Below are positions 19,017 to 28,316 of a DNA stretch of 64,000 nucleotides, piece after piece. Below the pieces are notes generated by a model that had not been told where the DNA came from, ran no database searches, and saw nothing but the letters and a program-made list of their open reading frames with translations. Position 1 is the stretch's first letter. Each line of letters opens with the position of its first letter. The DNA lies in assembly GCF_025847205.1 (NCBI RefSeq), contig NZ_JAOYTH010000020.1, positions 46,208 to 110,207 of the forward strand, read 5' to 3'. The translations under genes and the position numbers were made by a program. Source of the stretch: Pararhizobium sp. YC-54 (GTDB lineage: Bacteria; Pseudomonadota; Alphaproteobacteria; Rhizobiales; Rhizobiaceae).

Positions 19017-20192
19017 ATGCGCGACAACCAGATATTGTCAGCAACCGAGGCTGCAGCGGTCCTCGAACTGCGGCACGCGATGCATCGTCGCCCAGAACTG
19101 TCCAACCAAGAGACAGCAACCCAGCAACTGATCCTTTCGATCCTAGATCGCTTTGGCCTTCGCGAAACCAAAACGTTCCACAAGACGGGCGTCTATGTGG
19201 ACATAGTGGGCAACGCGGAGGGTAAGGGGAAAGTGGTCGCAGTGAGGGGAGACATTGATGCCCTACCTATCCACGAGGAGCGAGATGATCTCCCATTCCG
19301 GTCTGAGGTACCCGGACTGATGCACGCTTGCGGACACGATGTACATGCCTCCGTCGCGCTAGGCACGGCATTGGCGTTTCATCGCCTGCGCGACAATTTC
19401 GCCGGGCGGTTGCGGGTATTCTTTCATCCGGCCGAAGAAGCTGAACCCGTTGGTGGACGTTCCGTTAGACAGGAGGCGTTGCTGGATGGGATCGATCATT
19501 CGGTGGGCTTCCACGTCACACCCGATTTGCCAACTGGTACGTATGCAGCCCGCCCCGGTGCCGCAACGAAATCAGCCGATCAGTTCACCGTCACTTTCAC
19601 AGGAACCAGTAGTCATGGAGCGATGCCCTATCGCGGTGTGGATGCAATCTCGGTCGCCGCCGCATTTATCAACGAAGTGCAGAAACTCGTTTCTCGCGAA
19701 GTGTCCACGGAGGACGGTTCAGTCGTCTCGATAGGCACCATTCGGGGTGGTGAGGCTGCCAACATCATTTGTCCTTTAGTGGTGATGGAAGGCACCATTC
19801 GGACCAAGCGTACCGAAACCCGTGCGATGCTGTGCCGACGCGTTCGCGAGATTGCCGAGGGCATTGCCGTACTGCATCGGGCATCGGCCGTCTGTCATTT
19901 GACCGAGGGCGAGCCCCCCGTTATCAATGACGCGGATATGGCTGCGCGGTTCCAAAGCTTGGTCAGGGACACGCTTGGAGCTGAAAGTCTCCATGAAGGC
20001 TTGCCCGCTGAAGGGAGCGATGATTTTGGATACTATTCCGAGACCACTCCTTCCTTATATTTCTGGTTCGGTACAGGTGAGAACGGCAAGAGGTCCGGAC
20101 TGCATACGCCGACTTTTGCGGTCTCTGACAGCGTAGTCGTCCCGACCACCGAGCTGGCCGTGCGATACTGCTTTGACCTCATTAGCAGGTAG
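19017..20192 (+). CDS. M20-family amidohydrolase (N-acyl amino acid deacylase-like)
   Basis: 391-residue metallohydrolase of the M20D (hippurate hydrolase/aminoacylase) family. Metal ligands are visible in HACGHDVHASVALG, in FHPAEEAEPVGG and in the C-terminal HTPTF; the dimerisation/lid domain starts with TGTSSHGAMPYRG. ATG 19017 follows an AAGGCAGGA ribosome site. In an ectoine-type pathway it could remove the acetyl group that DoeB removes in Halomonas. It may equally hydrolyse another N-acyl amino acid. Last gene of cargo block 1. Confidence 0.8.
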   Translation: MRDNQILSATEAAAVLELRHAMHRRPELSNQETATQQLILSILDRFGLRETKTFHKTGVYVDIVGNAEGKGKVVAVRGDIDALPIHEERDDLPFRSEVPGLMHACGHDVHASVALGTALAFHRLRDNFAGRLRVFFHPAEEAEPVGGRSVRQEALLDGIDHSVGFHVTPDLPTGTYAARPGAATKSADQFTVTFTGTSSHGAMPYRGVDAISVAAAFINEVQKLVSREVSTEDGSVVSIGTIRGGEAANIICPLVVMEGTIRTKRTETRAMLCRRVREIAEGIAVLHRASAVCHLTEGEPPVINDADMAARFQSLVRDTLGAESLHEGLPAEGSDDFGYYSETTPSLYFWFGTGENGKRSGLHTPTFAVSDSVVVPTTELAVRYCFDLISR

Positions 20193-20564
20193 CTAATACC
20201 AAGGGTCACAGTGTTTGACAGCCACGGCTCGCGCAATCAGCGACGCGTTCAGAGCCGCACCGGTGCGCGGACCTGGTCGCTACAGCGAAGCCTGCACGCG
20301 CCTACCATTTGGACCGAGACCTACCGGACGCCAACAGAAAAGTCGGTTGAGCTTGTAGGATGCTATCGTAGATTTTGATGGGGCAAGTGGGATCCACGGC
20401 ATTTTAAGTTGCGATAAGCGAAAGGGATAACTTATTGCAGCACGGTAGTTCCATAATGAACCTTATACAATCGCTAGTTGCATTTTTGTGCATTTTTGCT
20501 AGATACAGCTTTAACCCTGAAAGGCTCACCGTGACCTGTTCCACCTGACCACATGGAGTAGACA
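20193..20564. promoter_or_regulatory. traR upstream region with a 10-bp tandem repeat
   Basis: 372 bases without a gene between cargo block 1 and traR. At 20479-20498 a ten-base unit, TGCATTTTTG, occurs twice in tandem and is bracketed by GCTAG on both sides. TTGCAT at 20478-20483 and TAGATA at 20500-20505, 16 bases apart, could form a weak promoter for traR. In Ti plasmids traR is driven by opine-regulated promoters; here no opine regulator gene is adjacent, so control is unknown. The left part (20193-20400) shows nothing I recognise. Confidence 0.4.
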
Positions 20565-21269
20565 ATGCAATATTGGCTGGACAAGCTGACCGACCTCACC
20601 GCGCTACAGGGCGACGAGAGCATCCTCAAGCAAGCCCTTGGCAACCTCACCAACGAGGCTGGCTTCGGCGGCTATGCCTACCTTCACATCCAGCCTGGCC
20701 ATACGCTTGCGGTCTCGAACTATCATCCCGAATGGCGGTCGATCTACTTCAAGCAGAAACTCGCGTCCGTTGACCCTGTCGTGAAACGTGCCAAGACCTT
20801 GAAGCAGGCTTTTGTTTGGGGCAACGAGCAGGACAGCACCCGACTTTCGAAAGCCGAGCGTGCCTTCTACGCGCAGGCCGCCGACTTCGGCATCCGCTCC
20901 GGCATTACCATCCCTGTGAGGGCAGCCAACGGGTCGATGTCGATGTTCACCCTTGCATCGGAAAGTCCGGTGCTTGATCTCGATCGCGATATCGATGCCA
21001 TCGCGGCCGCAGCTGCCGTCGGACAACTCCATGCCCGCATGTCCCTTCTGCCACTTACGCCCAGCGCACAGTACCCGGCATGGCTCGACGCGAAGGAAGC
21101 CGCCTATCTTAAATGGATCGCCGTCGGCAAGACCATGGAAGAAGCGGCCGATCTGGAAGGTGTCAAATACAACTCGGTAAAGAGCAAGCTCTACGAGACC
21201 AGGAAACGCCTCGAGATCCACACCATGTCCCATTTGGTCGCTCTGGCGGTCCGCGCAAAACTCATCTGA
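20565..21269 (+). CDS. traR: TraR, LuxR-type quorum-sensing activator of conjugation
   Basis: 234-residue TraR, same length as in Ti plasmids. The acyl-homoserine-lactone pocket residues known from TraR structures are kept: Tyr53, Trp57, Tyr61, Asp70 and Trp85. The C-terminal LuxR-type HTH (about 170-234) includes [21 protein letters not shown]. With its 3-oxo-C8-type signal it dimerises and binds tra boxes such as the one at 27708-27725. The gene is convergent with traM, its antiactivator, with only 9 nt between stops. Ribosome site GGAG 6 nt before the ATG. Confidence 0.96.
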   Translation: MQYWLDKLTDLTALQGDESILKQALGNLTNEAGFGGYAYLHIQPGHTLAVSNYHPEWRSIYFKQKLASVDPVVKRAKTLKQAFVWGNEQDSTRLSKAERAFYAQAADFGIRSGITIPVRAANGSMSMFTLASESPVLDLDRDIDAIAAAAAVGQLHARMSLLPLTPSAQYPAWLDAKEAAYLKWIAVGKTMEEAADLEGVKYNSVKSKLYETRKRLEIHTMSHLVALAVRAKLI

Positions 21270-21278
21270 GAACCTGGT

Positions 21279-21587
21279 CTAGTTCACCGGCACTTTCGGG
21301 ATGTAGCCGAGAATCCCGAGTAATGTGTTGACCGCCTGCATCTGCGCGTGCATCGCGATCATGGCCTCGATGTAGGCGAGATGCTGAGCGCCACCGACGA
21401 CAATTCCTGTCTTGTAGTCATCGGGCAAAGCCTGGAACAGCTGATCCGCCTTCCCGACGAGTTGCCTGTGAGTGCGGATCGCGTCGACCGTCAAAGTCTC
21501 TAGGTCCGCCCCGGACAGCCCGCGCGTCAGCCCGATCACCGGGCGAAGTTCGCATGTGTCCGTCAGTGTTTCATTTTCCAATGACAT
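21279..21587 (-). CDS. traM: TraM, antiactivator of TraR
   Basis: 102-residue protein, the same length as Agrobacterium TraM, which binds TraR and blocks DNA binding until the signal is abundant. Characteristic stretches are ELRPVIGLTRGLSGADLETLT and the C-terminal LLGILGYIPKVPVN. The start at 21587 gives the family length; an in-frame extension to 21629 is not needed. It is convergent with traR, the standard arrangement, which sets a threshold for plasmid transfer. Confidence 0.95.
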   Translation of the reverse strand: MSLENETLTDTCELRPVIGLTRGLSGADLETLTVDAIRTHRQLVGKADQLFQALPDDYKTGIVVGGAQHLAYIEAMIAMHAQMQAVNTLLGILGYIPKVPVN

Positions 21588-21900
21588 GCCTGATCCACCC
21601 CGAGTATTGTCCGCGGTCCGCCCCCGCAAACGTTAATCCCTGATCCCAAGCCGGGGGTTGGAAACTGTCCTAGACAGTCCTGAGACCTTTAGCACCGAGG
21701 CGCCTGGACATACGTCACAGGCCCCCGGCCACAAGGTCAGAGGATTCTGGCACCGTCTCGGCCGGTGCCAACCGCTAGGAGGGGTTTCCACACCCCGGGA
21801 CAGCGCGTACTGCCCTACCCGCCTTTATAACGGGCGAATGCTATTTTCGCCAGTGCGTACAGGTGGATAATCATTGATGGCCGACGAGATTTTCTCGACT
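21588..21900. other. traM-traH intergenic region with inverted repeats
   Basis: About 310 bases without a convincing gene. Two inverted repeats stand out: ACTGTC-CTA-GACAGT at 21664-21678, in the likely traM promoter area, and TGGCACCG-7 nt-CGGTGCCA at 21748-21770, a perfect 8-bp stem that could end traH-side transcripts. The second has no T-run on either side, so its role as a terminator is doubtful. No tra box was found here. Confidence 0.45.
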
Positions 21901-22527
21901 TCAAGGCTGTTTTGCACCGATCCCTGAAAGGTCAATTCTTATGCCGGCATTGTTCGGGTTGGACATAACAGATTCCCCGGAATCAGTTTCGCTTGGATCT
22001 TTGTCATGATCGCCCTGAACTTCGGCTGGCTCGTCTTTCTCCGGCTCCGGGACCGCGAGTTCCGCTTCTCCAGGATCCGGGGCTCGAAACACGGCGGTCC
22101 CCTCGAAATACCCCGTCTGCCAGGCGATGATGGCGTCATCGAACACCTGAGGCAGGACCTCCTTGGCTGTCGGGTTTCCATACCACTTGGTGACGATCCT
22201 ATAGACCTTGGCGAACAGTGCCGTGCCCATGCGGATGTTTTCGCAAGGCTCGATGAGGTCAGGCTTCAGTTGCCCTGCCTCGATGATGCCGAGGCCCGCA
22301 GGATATTGCGTGATACCGACACGCACCGTATTGCGGCCGAGGTTGTCACGGATCAGTGCCAAGGCCTCGTCCGGCGTCGTGGGCCTCTGTACGAGCACGA
22401 TACGGTTTCCCGAGCGGACGGTCACGGCAAGCGGATCCTGCGACCCTGCCCGCTCGATGAACATCTCCACGATCTCAGGCTTTAGAGCCTTGTCGGCGCA
22501 TTGCTGAATAAGGGCTGCATCGATCAT
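21901..22527 (-). CDS. traH: TraH, conjugal transfer protein
   Basis: 208-residue soluble protein with an acidic, Pro/Glu-rich C-terminal third. Sequence and position as the last gene of a traA-F-B-H operon match TraH of Ti and rhizobial plasmids; the N-terminal part (about 1-140) has a transglycosylase/VirB1-adjacent architecture in some descriptions, but I see no catalytic motif that settles this. It overlaps traB by 4 nt (ATGA). It accompanies DNA processing genes and is TraR controlled in relatives. Confidence 0.88.
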   Translation of the reverse strand: MIDAALIQQCADKALKPEIVEMFIERAGSQDPLAVTVRSGNRIVLVQRPTTPDEALALIRDNLGRNTVRVGITQYPAGLGIIEAGQLKPDLIEPCENIRMGTALFAKVYRIVTKWYGNPTAKEVLPQVFDDAIIAWQTGYFEGTAVFRAPDPGEAELAVPEPEKDEPAEVQGDHDKDPSETDSGESVMSNPNNAGIRIDLSGIGAKQP

Positions 22528-23792
22528 CTGGTCATTCCCCGATATTCTGAGTGAAAGCTGTTCTGATTAAAGGCCGTGATGACCGGCACGCCGAATAGCC
22601 GCGACCAGCCGACAGAGTTCGCCTGCTGGATGGCAACGATCGACGTGCCAGATGTCCACCAGCCGTTGCCAGTCGCGACGATGATGTCTGGAGCGTGAAG
22701 CATCGACTGCAGGATTGGCCAGAGGATGAGCTGCTCGTAGCAGATCAACGGAGCGATCCTGATGCCGGCAACCTCGACGACGGGATTCGCAAAAAAGTGA
22801 GCACGTGCGCCGACGTCTTCGCCCATCCAGACCCGCCACGGCTGCCACATAGAGACTGGGACCGGCATGCGCTCGCGATAGAGAATACGGGCATCGGCTG
22901 CCGAGATCGCCACCATGACGTTGTCGTAACCAGCCGCATCGATGACCGCCGCACCGGCGATCGCGGTAACAGCCGACCCTTGCAAACCATCTTGCCAGAG
23001 ACGCGCCACGGTCGGCGTCCAGAAGCCCAGCGCGCTCTCAGGCAAAACAACGACATGAGCGCCTTCACCCTCCGCACGGGCGGTTGCGATCAGGCTCCTA
23101 TGATATCCAAGCGAGGCGTCGCGACCGAGGCTTTGCCCGAGCGCAAGGTCGATCCCCTTCCATCTGTCTGGTACCTTTGGCTGCGTCCAGTCCGTGGCGG
23201 ACAAGGCGTATAGTCCGAACAGTACCGCGACCGCGATTTGCCACCTTCGTCCTGATATGACGACCAATAGGATCGCGGTCGCGCCGAGGCCAAACCATCC
23301 CCATCCTGGGAACAGGATGCCGGCAGCGGTTAATGGATGCGCCCACCCAACAATGCCGAACGGCGGCAGGGCCATGAGCACCATGGCAAGCAAATACCGT
23401 AGGCCCGTTCGCCTTCCCGGATGCCCCGTCCAGAGGATGGCATGCACCAGGGTAAAGCTCACCGAGGCCATCACCCATAGCAGGAGGCCTGGCCAAAGAT
23501 CGGCGGCGTAGAAGTTTGCGACACCCTGCGGCAAGCCGCGGGAAGCGGCGAGGAAATAGCCTGCCGAGACGGCAGTCGCGATCACGCGCGTTGGCGATTT
23601 CGCCCAGAGCAGCGGGAACAACATGGCGACCGGAAGGGTCATCATGTTTCCACTCCAGGCGATGGTGCCCACCGCGATCGACAGACCGATCAGCATCGGT
23701 CCGCGCAAGCGGTCATGGATCGAAGGTGAGGATCGGCCTGGCAAGTCCGAGGAGGCCGCTGTCGGGGACCGGTCCAAAATATCGGGAGTCAT
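22524..23792 (-). CDS. traB: TraB, conjugal transfer membrane protein with nitrilase-like domain
   Basis: About 422 residues. The N-terminal half (about 35-200) holds several transmembrane helices; the C-terminal half is a carbon-nitrogen-hydrolase-like domain ([12 protein letters not shown], then [13 protein letters not shown], then [11 protein letters not shown]), resembling apolipoprotein N-acyltransferase and matching TraB of Ti plasmids, which raises transfer frequency. Glu, Lys/Cys landmarks of the family are partly visible. Start is uncertain: ATG 23792 is taken; TTG 23804 or ATG 23696 are alternatives, the last of which would avoid overlap with traF. Confidence 0.88.
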   Translation of the reverse strand: MTPDILDRSPTAASSDLPGRSSPSIHDRLRGPMLIGLSIAVGTIAWSGNMMTLPVAMLFPLLWAKSPTRVIATAVSAGYFLAASRGLPQGVANFYAADLWPGLLLWVMASVSFTLVHAILWTGHPGRRTGLRYLLAMVLMALPPFGIVGWAHPLTAAGILFPGWGWFGLGATAILLVVISGRRWQIAVAVLFGLYALSATDWTQPKVPDRWKGIDLALGQSLGRDASLGYHRSLIATARAEGEGAHVVVLPESALGFWTPTVARLWQDGLQGSAVTAIAGAAVIDAAGYDNVMVAISAADARILYRERMPVPVSMWQPWRVWMGEDVGARAHFFANPVVEVAGIRIAPLICYEQLILWPILQSMLHAPDIIVATGNGWWTSGTSIVAIQQANSVGWSRLFGVPVITAFNQNSFHSEYRGMTR

Positions 23793-24243
23793 AGGAGCTC
23801 GCAAAGGATGAGTGGAGAAACATATGGCCCGGCGGCACGATGCCGCCGGAATAGGGGATCATCGGACGGCCCTGCCCGTCGCTTTTGCTGACGCGTGACG
23901 CGCTGAGAACGGCGCCGTCGATCCTGACGGTGTCGCCGATCGCGATGCTCTGGCCGGGGAGTGCTGCAACGGTCTTGATGAGGGGTGCAAAGCCGCCAGC
24001 GCACAGTCCGCGGCGGAGATAACCGCGCAGCCATGCCTTCTGGAACTGCGGCGTTGCTGGAGGGCAGATGAACACAAGGTCACCCACAAGCAGGTCTCGG
24101 CTTACAGGCTCGATGCGCCAGATACCAAGGGGCTCGCTCGGAGTCAGGTTCAGCCTGATGCCGCCGATAATCCCGATCGCCGCAAGAGCCGCCATGACGG
24201 TTGCGCTTGCAGCGGCGAACGCAATCACCCCTCGCCTGTTCAT
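23713..24243 (-). CDS. traF: TraF, S26-type pilin-processing peptidase
   Basis: 176-residue membrane-anchored peptidase of the S26 (signal peptidase I) family. The N-terminal helix spans about residues 7-29; catalytic Ser36 lies in TPSEPLGIW and the general-base Lys90 in IKTVAALPG. In RP4 and Ti plasmids TraF cleaves and cyclises the TrbC pilin. The gene overlaps traA at its start by 4 nt and traB at its end, as expected for a traAFBH operon. Confidence 0.93.
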   Translation of the reverse strand: MNRRGVIAFAAASATVMAALAAIGIIGGIRLNLTPSEPLGIWRIEPVSRDLLVGDLVFICPPATPQFQKAWLRGYLRRGLCAGGFAPLIKTVAALPGQSIAIGDTVRIDGAVLSASRVSKSDGQGRPMIPYSGGIVPPGHMFLHSSFASSYDSRYFGPVPDSGLLGLARPILTFDP

Positions 24244-27200
24244 TGCTTGATCACCGGGGTCTGGCGCTGGGCGAGCTTCAAGTCCTCAACCTGCTTTAGC
24301 GTTGACACAGTGCGCTCATGGGCCGACAGCTGCTGGGCAGTCCGCATCACCGGCCAGGCTTCCTTCAGCCGCTCCTTCTCCTGAGGTGCCAGCCCATCGG
24401 AAAGCTTGTCGAACAGCTGGCCTTGTGGTTCGCGCGCGGTGTTGGTCAGAAGCGTACGCTCACCAAACCGCTCGGTCACCGCCTTGCCAAAACCGTCGAT
24501 CTCGGCCTTGGTTTCCCGATTGCTGAGTGCGTATGCCATCGCTGCGGGAAGATCGTTGCGGTCGATCGCGTCGCGCACGCGTTCCAGCACGCTCTGCGCG
24601 GCCGGCGACAGCGCCGGGATGTCGATCGCGACGCGTTGGCGCTGTGTCTTCTCCTCACCCTCGATCCGCTGCACGGCGGCCTCGCGGATGCGAAGGTAGG
24701 TTTCGATGTCGCGCTTCAATGCCGGCACGTTGACCTCGGCGACACGACGGGCTTCCCGGTCAGACTTGCTGGCGAGAATACCGGTCTTTCCCTTCAGCGG
24801 GCCGACCGACGCGGGCTCCACGGCAAGCTTGTCGAGTGTCTGCATTGCTACCTGTTTGTCGGCGAGGACCGCGTCGAAGTTCATGGCGCGGAAAGCCGTC
24901 TCGGGATCGGCGAATACGTAGCGGAACCGTGTCGAGACCTCCTCCCACTGCTTCTTAACAGCAGGATCGTCGGAAACCTTCCGATCGACGGCGTCGCTCA
25001 GTGGTACTGGAAAGAGTTTGACGCCTGACACCATCGGACGGGTCTCCTTTGTCGTTTGAGTTTTCAGAGTTTGCAGCAGGCGGAGACTTGTCCCCGCGGC
25101 TCGAAGACGGATAGCCAGATCGGCAAGTTTCGAGCTCTGACGCAGCGTCCAGTCGAGCCGGTCGCGCAACAGGGTTCTGGCGACCTGGACGATGTGCAGG
25201 CCCCGGTTTTCGGCAAAGGCGAGCGCCGAGCGATAGAGGCCGCCGCGCTCGTAATCGAGCGTGGTCTCCTTGGCATTCCTGCGCGACAGGATTTGCGTCA
25301 GGCCGCCTGCCTTCGCGAAGGAACGGCGGCCATAATAGAGCGCCAGATCCTCGCGGTGGCGGGTCATCGCGACATAGGTGAGATGACGATCGAGCGACAG
25401 AGACGCGAGCACCTTCACTCGATCAACGGTCGCGCCCTGGCTCTTGTGGATCGTCGTGGCATAGCCGTGATCGAGATTGTTGTAGAAGCGCTGCTCGACC
25501 GACACCTGGCGTCGCTGATCGCCCTCGCCCACCACGACGGATATCCGGTTCGACGCGGCCTCGACGACACGACCGATCATGCCATTCTTGACGCCAAGCG
25601 AGCCTTCGTTTTTGAGGAAGACGATCTGGTCGCCGGCATCGAAATGCCGGATGCCGTCGGCTGTCCTGAAGGCATGGCCTTCACTGAGAATGCCGCGCTC
25701 GACCAGTTTCTCTCGCGCCATCACATTGAGCATGCGGACGTCGCGACGCAGGTGCGCCAGCATCAGCGTAGACTTTGCCGGATCGTAATCACGGTTCCAG
25801 TCAGCGATCAGGTTTTCGACGGCCTGAGCCTTCAGCTCCGAGCCAAGCACCCTGCCCTCGGAACGATAGGCGGCGAGCGCATCGGCAACGCGCCCACGCG
25901 CCAGATCGAGCGAGGCCTTGCGCATCCAGTCATCACGCTGGCGATAAATGGTTTCGAGTTCTGCATAGCCAACACGATCCGCAATGGCCCGAAACGCAGC
26001 ACCCGCTTCGATCGGCTGGAGCTGCTCGGGATCGCCCACAAGCACAAGCTTGGCACCGGACTTGACCACGGCCTCGACAAAGCCGGCCATCTGTCTGGAC
26101 GCGACCATGCCGGCCTCGTCCATGACGAATACTGTTTTGGCATCGAGCGTGTCGCGGTCCTTCCTCCAGCGCAGCTCCCACGATGCCAGCGTGCGGCTCT
26201 GGATCCCTGCTTCGCTCGAAAGACCCTCTGCCGCCTTGCCGGCCAGAGCGCCGCCGACGACACGATAGCCCGCCAGTTCCCAGGCTTCGCGGGCCGCCTT
26301 CATCATCGTGGTCTTGCCGGCACCGGCGCGTCCCACGACGGCGGCGATGCGCGCGGAGCCTGCGACGTGCTCGATTGCGGCTCGCTGCTCATCCGACAGC
26401 CGGGTATGGCGCGCGAAGGTCGCCTCCAGCAGCGTGTTGGAAACACCATGGGTTTCCCGCGCGGACAGCCAGAGCGACCGGCGCGCCATCTCTGCTTCCA
26501 GCCGGATCAGCTCGCGCGTCGTGTATCGCGCCGCTAACCTCTGCCCGGTCGCAAATTCGATTGTATCGCGCTGCAGACGCAGGGTTTCCGGGCTTTGCAG
26601 AATGCGTGCCAAAAGCTGCTGAAAAATGCCGGGATCGTCAACATAGCGAAGCAGCACCTTGCCAACGTCGCGTTCATCAAAGACGCTCTTCTCGCGGGTG
26701 ATCAGGTCAAGCACGATGCCCGGACTGCGAAGAATGCGGCGGGCATTCTCACTACGCCGCTGCTCGTTCAACTCGATCCGCTCGAGCTCTGGACGCACGC
26801 CCTGTTCTTTGCTCTTGCGCTCGATCGCCTTGGCGCCAACGCCGAGATGGATGGTCGGCTCCAGACCGATGCCCTGCTTCTCGTAAGAGCGACCGTCGAT
26901 GCGAAGATCGATACCGCCCAGCGCCAGGTGATGGTTCTGGCGTTCGAACCAACCATCCCGCAGCTTGTTGAAATCCTCCGTCGAACCGGCCCAGAGTTCG
27001 TAGGCGATCTTGCCGGATTTGGTGCGGACCTGCTGGCCGTCCTCGCCAATGACCGCGACCCTCTTTGCGCCAAAACCATCGTCGGTCAGCGGGCGCAATG
27101 TCGTCATCAGATGGATGTGTGGATTGCCTGGATTGTCGTGGTAGACCCAATCGGCAACCATGCCCTTGGCGAGCATGTGTTTTTCCACGAAGTCGCGTAC

Positions 27201-27542
27201 CAATGCGATGTTCTGTTCGGGCGTGAGCTCCAATGGAAGCGCAATTGTGATGTCCCGGGCGAGCTGCGCGTCGGAGCGTTTCTCGAACGCCTCGACCTTG
27301 TTCCAGAAGGCTTCGACCGCTCCCGAGACCGACCGATCGGCGATTAGCGCCCGCGCCCATTTCGGGGCGTCAGTGGGCAAGACAAACTCCTCGTGCAGCA
27401 GGCCCTGCTTGCGGGTGTAGTCGATGGTGCGGGCCTCCCGCTCATATTCCATCTTCGCGCAGTGCCGGTAGGCAGCAGACAGCACGGCGCTACGGCCGTC
27501 GCCGCGGCTGACAATACTGGCTGAGAAATGGGCAATGGCCAT
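24240..27542 (-). CDS. traA: TraA, MOB-Q relaxase with helicase domain
   Basis: 1100-residue bifunctional relaxase-helicase of Ti/rhizobial plasmids. N-terminal MobA/MobL nuclease: candidate nicking Tyr25 in [10 protein letters not shown] and the metal-binding HxH in [10 protein letters not shown]. Middle region: RecD/TraI-type helicase with Walker [14 protein letters not shown], motif II VMDEAGM and the C-terminal ATTIHKSQG motif. It nicks oriT and unwinds the transferred strand. The ATG at 27542 (MAIAHF) is the family start; an in-frame upstream extension to 27620 would run into oriT. Divergent from traCDG. Confidence 0.96.
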   Translation of the reverse strand: MAIAHFSASIVSRGDGRSAVLSAAYRHCAKMEYEREARTIDYTRKQGLLHEEFVLPTDAPKWARALIADRSVSGAVEAFWNKVEAFEKRSDAQLARDITIALPLELTPEQNIALVRDFVEKHMLAKGMVADWVYHDNPGNPHIHLMTTLRPLTDDGFGAKRVAVIGEDGQQVRTKSGKIAYELWAGSTEDFNKLRDGWFERQNHHLALGGIDLRIDGRSYEKQGIGLEPTIHLGVGAKAIERKSKEQGVRPELERIELNEQRRSENARRILRSPGIVLDLITREKSVFDERDVGKVLLRYVDDPGIFQQLLARILQSPETLRLQRDTIEFATGQRLAARYTTRELIRLEAEMARRSLWLSARETHGVSNTLLEATFARHTRLSDEQRAAIEHVAGSARIAAVVGRAGAGKTTMMKAAREAWELAGYRVVGGALAGKAAEGLSSEAGIQSRTLASWELRWRKDRDTLDAKTVFVMDEAGMVASRQMAGFVEAVVKSGAKLVLVGDPEQLQPIEAGAAFRAIADRVGYAELETIYRQRDDWMRKASLDLARGRVADALAAYRSEGRVLGSELKAQAVENLIADWNRDYDPAKSTLMLAHLRRDVRMLNVMAREKLVERGILSEGHAFRTADGIRHFDAGDQIVFLKNEGSLGVKNGMIGRVVEAASNRISVVVGEGDQRRQVSVEQRFYNNLDHGYATTIHKSQGATVDRVKVLASLSLDRHLTYVAMTRHREDLALYYGRRSFAKAGGLTQILSRRNAKETTLDYERGGLYRSALAFAENRGLHIVQVARTLLRDRLDWTLRQSSKLADLAIRLRAAGTSLRLLQTLKTQTTKETRPMVSGVKLFPVPLSDAVDRKVSDDPAVKKQWEEVSTRFRYVFADPETAFRAMNFDAVLADKQVAMQTLDKLAVEPASVGPLKGKTGILASKSDREARRVAEVNVPALKRDIETYLRIREAAVQRIEGEEKTQRQRVAIDIPALSPAAQSVLERVRDAIDRNDLPAAMAYALSNRETKAEIDGFGKAVTERFGERTLLTNTAREPQGQLFDKLSDGLAPQEKERLKEAWPVMRTAQQLSAHERTVSTLKQVEDLKLAQRQTPVIKQ

Positions 27543-27614
27543 GGCGCAAAGAACTCCCGGTTCGAACCTTCGTTCGTCAGGAGCGGCGGTCCAGCCCGGC
27601 CCCGCCAGGGCCTG

Positions 27615-27660
27615 ATGCAAGCACGTCGCGTCAGCGACGTATAATTGCGCCCTTGGAACC
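27615..27660. other. oriT: Origin of transfer (oriT), Ti/RSF1010-type nick region
   Basis: The intergenic region between traA and traC holds a 7-bp inverted repeat, ACGTCGC-GTCA-GCGACGT, at 27623-27640, followed by ATAATTGCGCCCTT at 27641-27654. Read on the minus strand this gives AAGGGCGCAATTATACGTCG, which matches the conserved oriT of Ti plasmids and the core nick sequence of RSF1010-like origins as I know them. The nick would fall inside GGGCGCAATTAT. It lies about 75 nt upstream of the relaxase start, the standard position. Confidence 0.9.
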
Positions 27661-27707
27661 GCTCCTTCGGAACGGCGGGATCATCCACGAAAGAATCGGC
27701 TTTGCCG

Positions 27708-27725
27708 ATCTGCAGATCTGCAGAT
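27708..27725. promoter_or_regulatory. tra box (TraR operator) between divergent tra operons
   Basis: ATCTGCAGATCTGCAGAT is a perfect 18-bp palindrome. The inner twelve bases, TGCAGATCTGCA, equal the core of the canonical Ti tra box (ATGTGCAGATCTGCACAT as I recall it), with one symmetric change per arm. It sits between oriT and traC, where a single tra box activates both the traAFBH and traCDG operons in Ti plasmids. Confidence 0.88.
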
Positions 27726-27799
27726 TCCCTTTGTCGGGCATCCGGGGAATTCTTGGCGTCGCAACAGCAACGCCAATGACCTCAAGGAGAGCATCCGGA

Positions 27800-28096
27800 A
27801 TGAAGAAGCCATCATCCAAGATCAGGGAAGAAATCGCCAGATTGCAGGACCAGTTGAGAGCGGCTGAAACACGCGAGGCTGAACGCATCGGCCGGATCGC
27901 GCTGAAGGCCGGCATTGGTGAGATCGATATCGACGAGGCAGAGCTTCAGACGGCCTTCGAGGATATCGCGGGACGGTTTCGCGCAGGCCAAGGACAGGCG
28001 ACGGCAAAAAAAAATGGGAGCGGCGTCAGGACCAGTAGCGAGGCCACCTCGACGCTCACGTCTGGCGCGGGTGCGGGCAGCGTTAGTGAGGCTTGA
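27800..28096 (+). CDS. traC: TraC, DNA-processing accessory protein
   Basis: 98-residue protein, the size known for Ti TraC. It begins [20 protein letters not shown] with a coiled-coil-like N-terminus, then an acidic middle ([23 protein letters not shown]). TraC works with TraD and TraA in the relaxosome at oriT. The ATG at 27800 is preceded by AAGGAGAGCATCCGGA and chosen to give family length; an extension upstream would cover the tra box. It is 4 nt from traD. Confidence 0.9.
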   Translation: MKKPSSKIREEIARLQDQLRAAETREAERIGRIALKAGIGEIDIDEAELQTAFEDIAGRFRAGQGQATAKKNGSGVRTSSEATSTLTSGAGAGSVSEA

Positions 28097-28100
28097 GCGG

Positions 28101-28316
28101 ATGGCGAAGGGGATGACGACGGAAGAGCGCAAGAAGGACACGCGCGAGAAGATCGAGCTTGGAGGCCTGATCGTGAAGGCGGGCTTGCGCTACGAGAAGC
28201 GGGCGCTGCTGCTGGGGCTGCTGATTGATGCAGCCGAACGAACCAAAGGCGATGAGGCCGAGCGCTCGCGCCTGGCCACGATCGGTGCGGAGGCCTTTGG
28301 CAATGACAGCGAATAG
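28101..28316 (+). CDS. traD: TraD, small conjugal transfer protein
   Basis: 71-residue protein, exactly the family size. The core [23 protein letters not shown] is typical of TraD of Ti and rhizobial plasmids (unrelated to F-plasmid TraD). It probably helps the relaxosome contact the coupling protein. ATG 28101 lies 4 nt after the traC stop; its end overlaps the traG start by 14 nt, so the three genes are cotranslated. Confidence 0.9.
   Translation: MAKGMTTEERKKDTREKIELGGLIVKAGLRYEKRALLLGLLIDAAERTKGDEAERSRLATIGAEAFGNDSE

Noticed and set aside
20193..20564. A second tra box upstream of traR
   Set aside because: Searched for the TGCAGATCTGCA core; it occurs only at 27708-27725 in the regions examined.
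21658..21870. 70-codon frame between traM and traH
   Set aside because: Contains the inverted repeats, lacks a ribosome site and shows no protein-like pattern.
25056..26537. Long rightward open frame (about 490 codons) opposite traA
   Set aside because: It is antisense to the relaxase-helicase with all its motifs; high GC content keeps the opposite frame open. No domain, start site or homology is visible.
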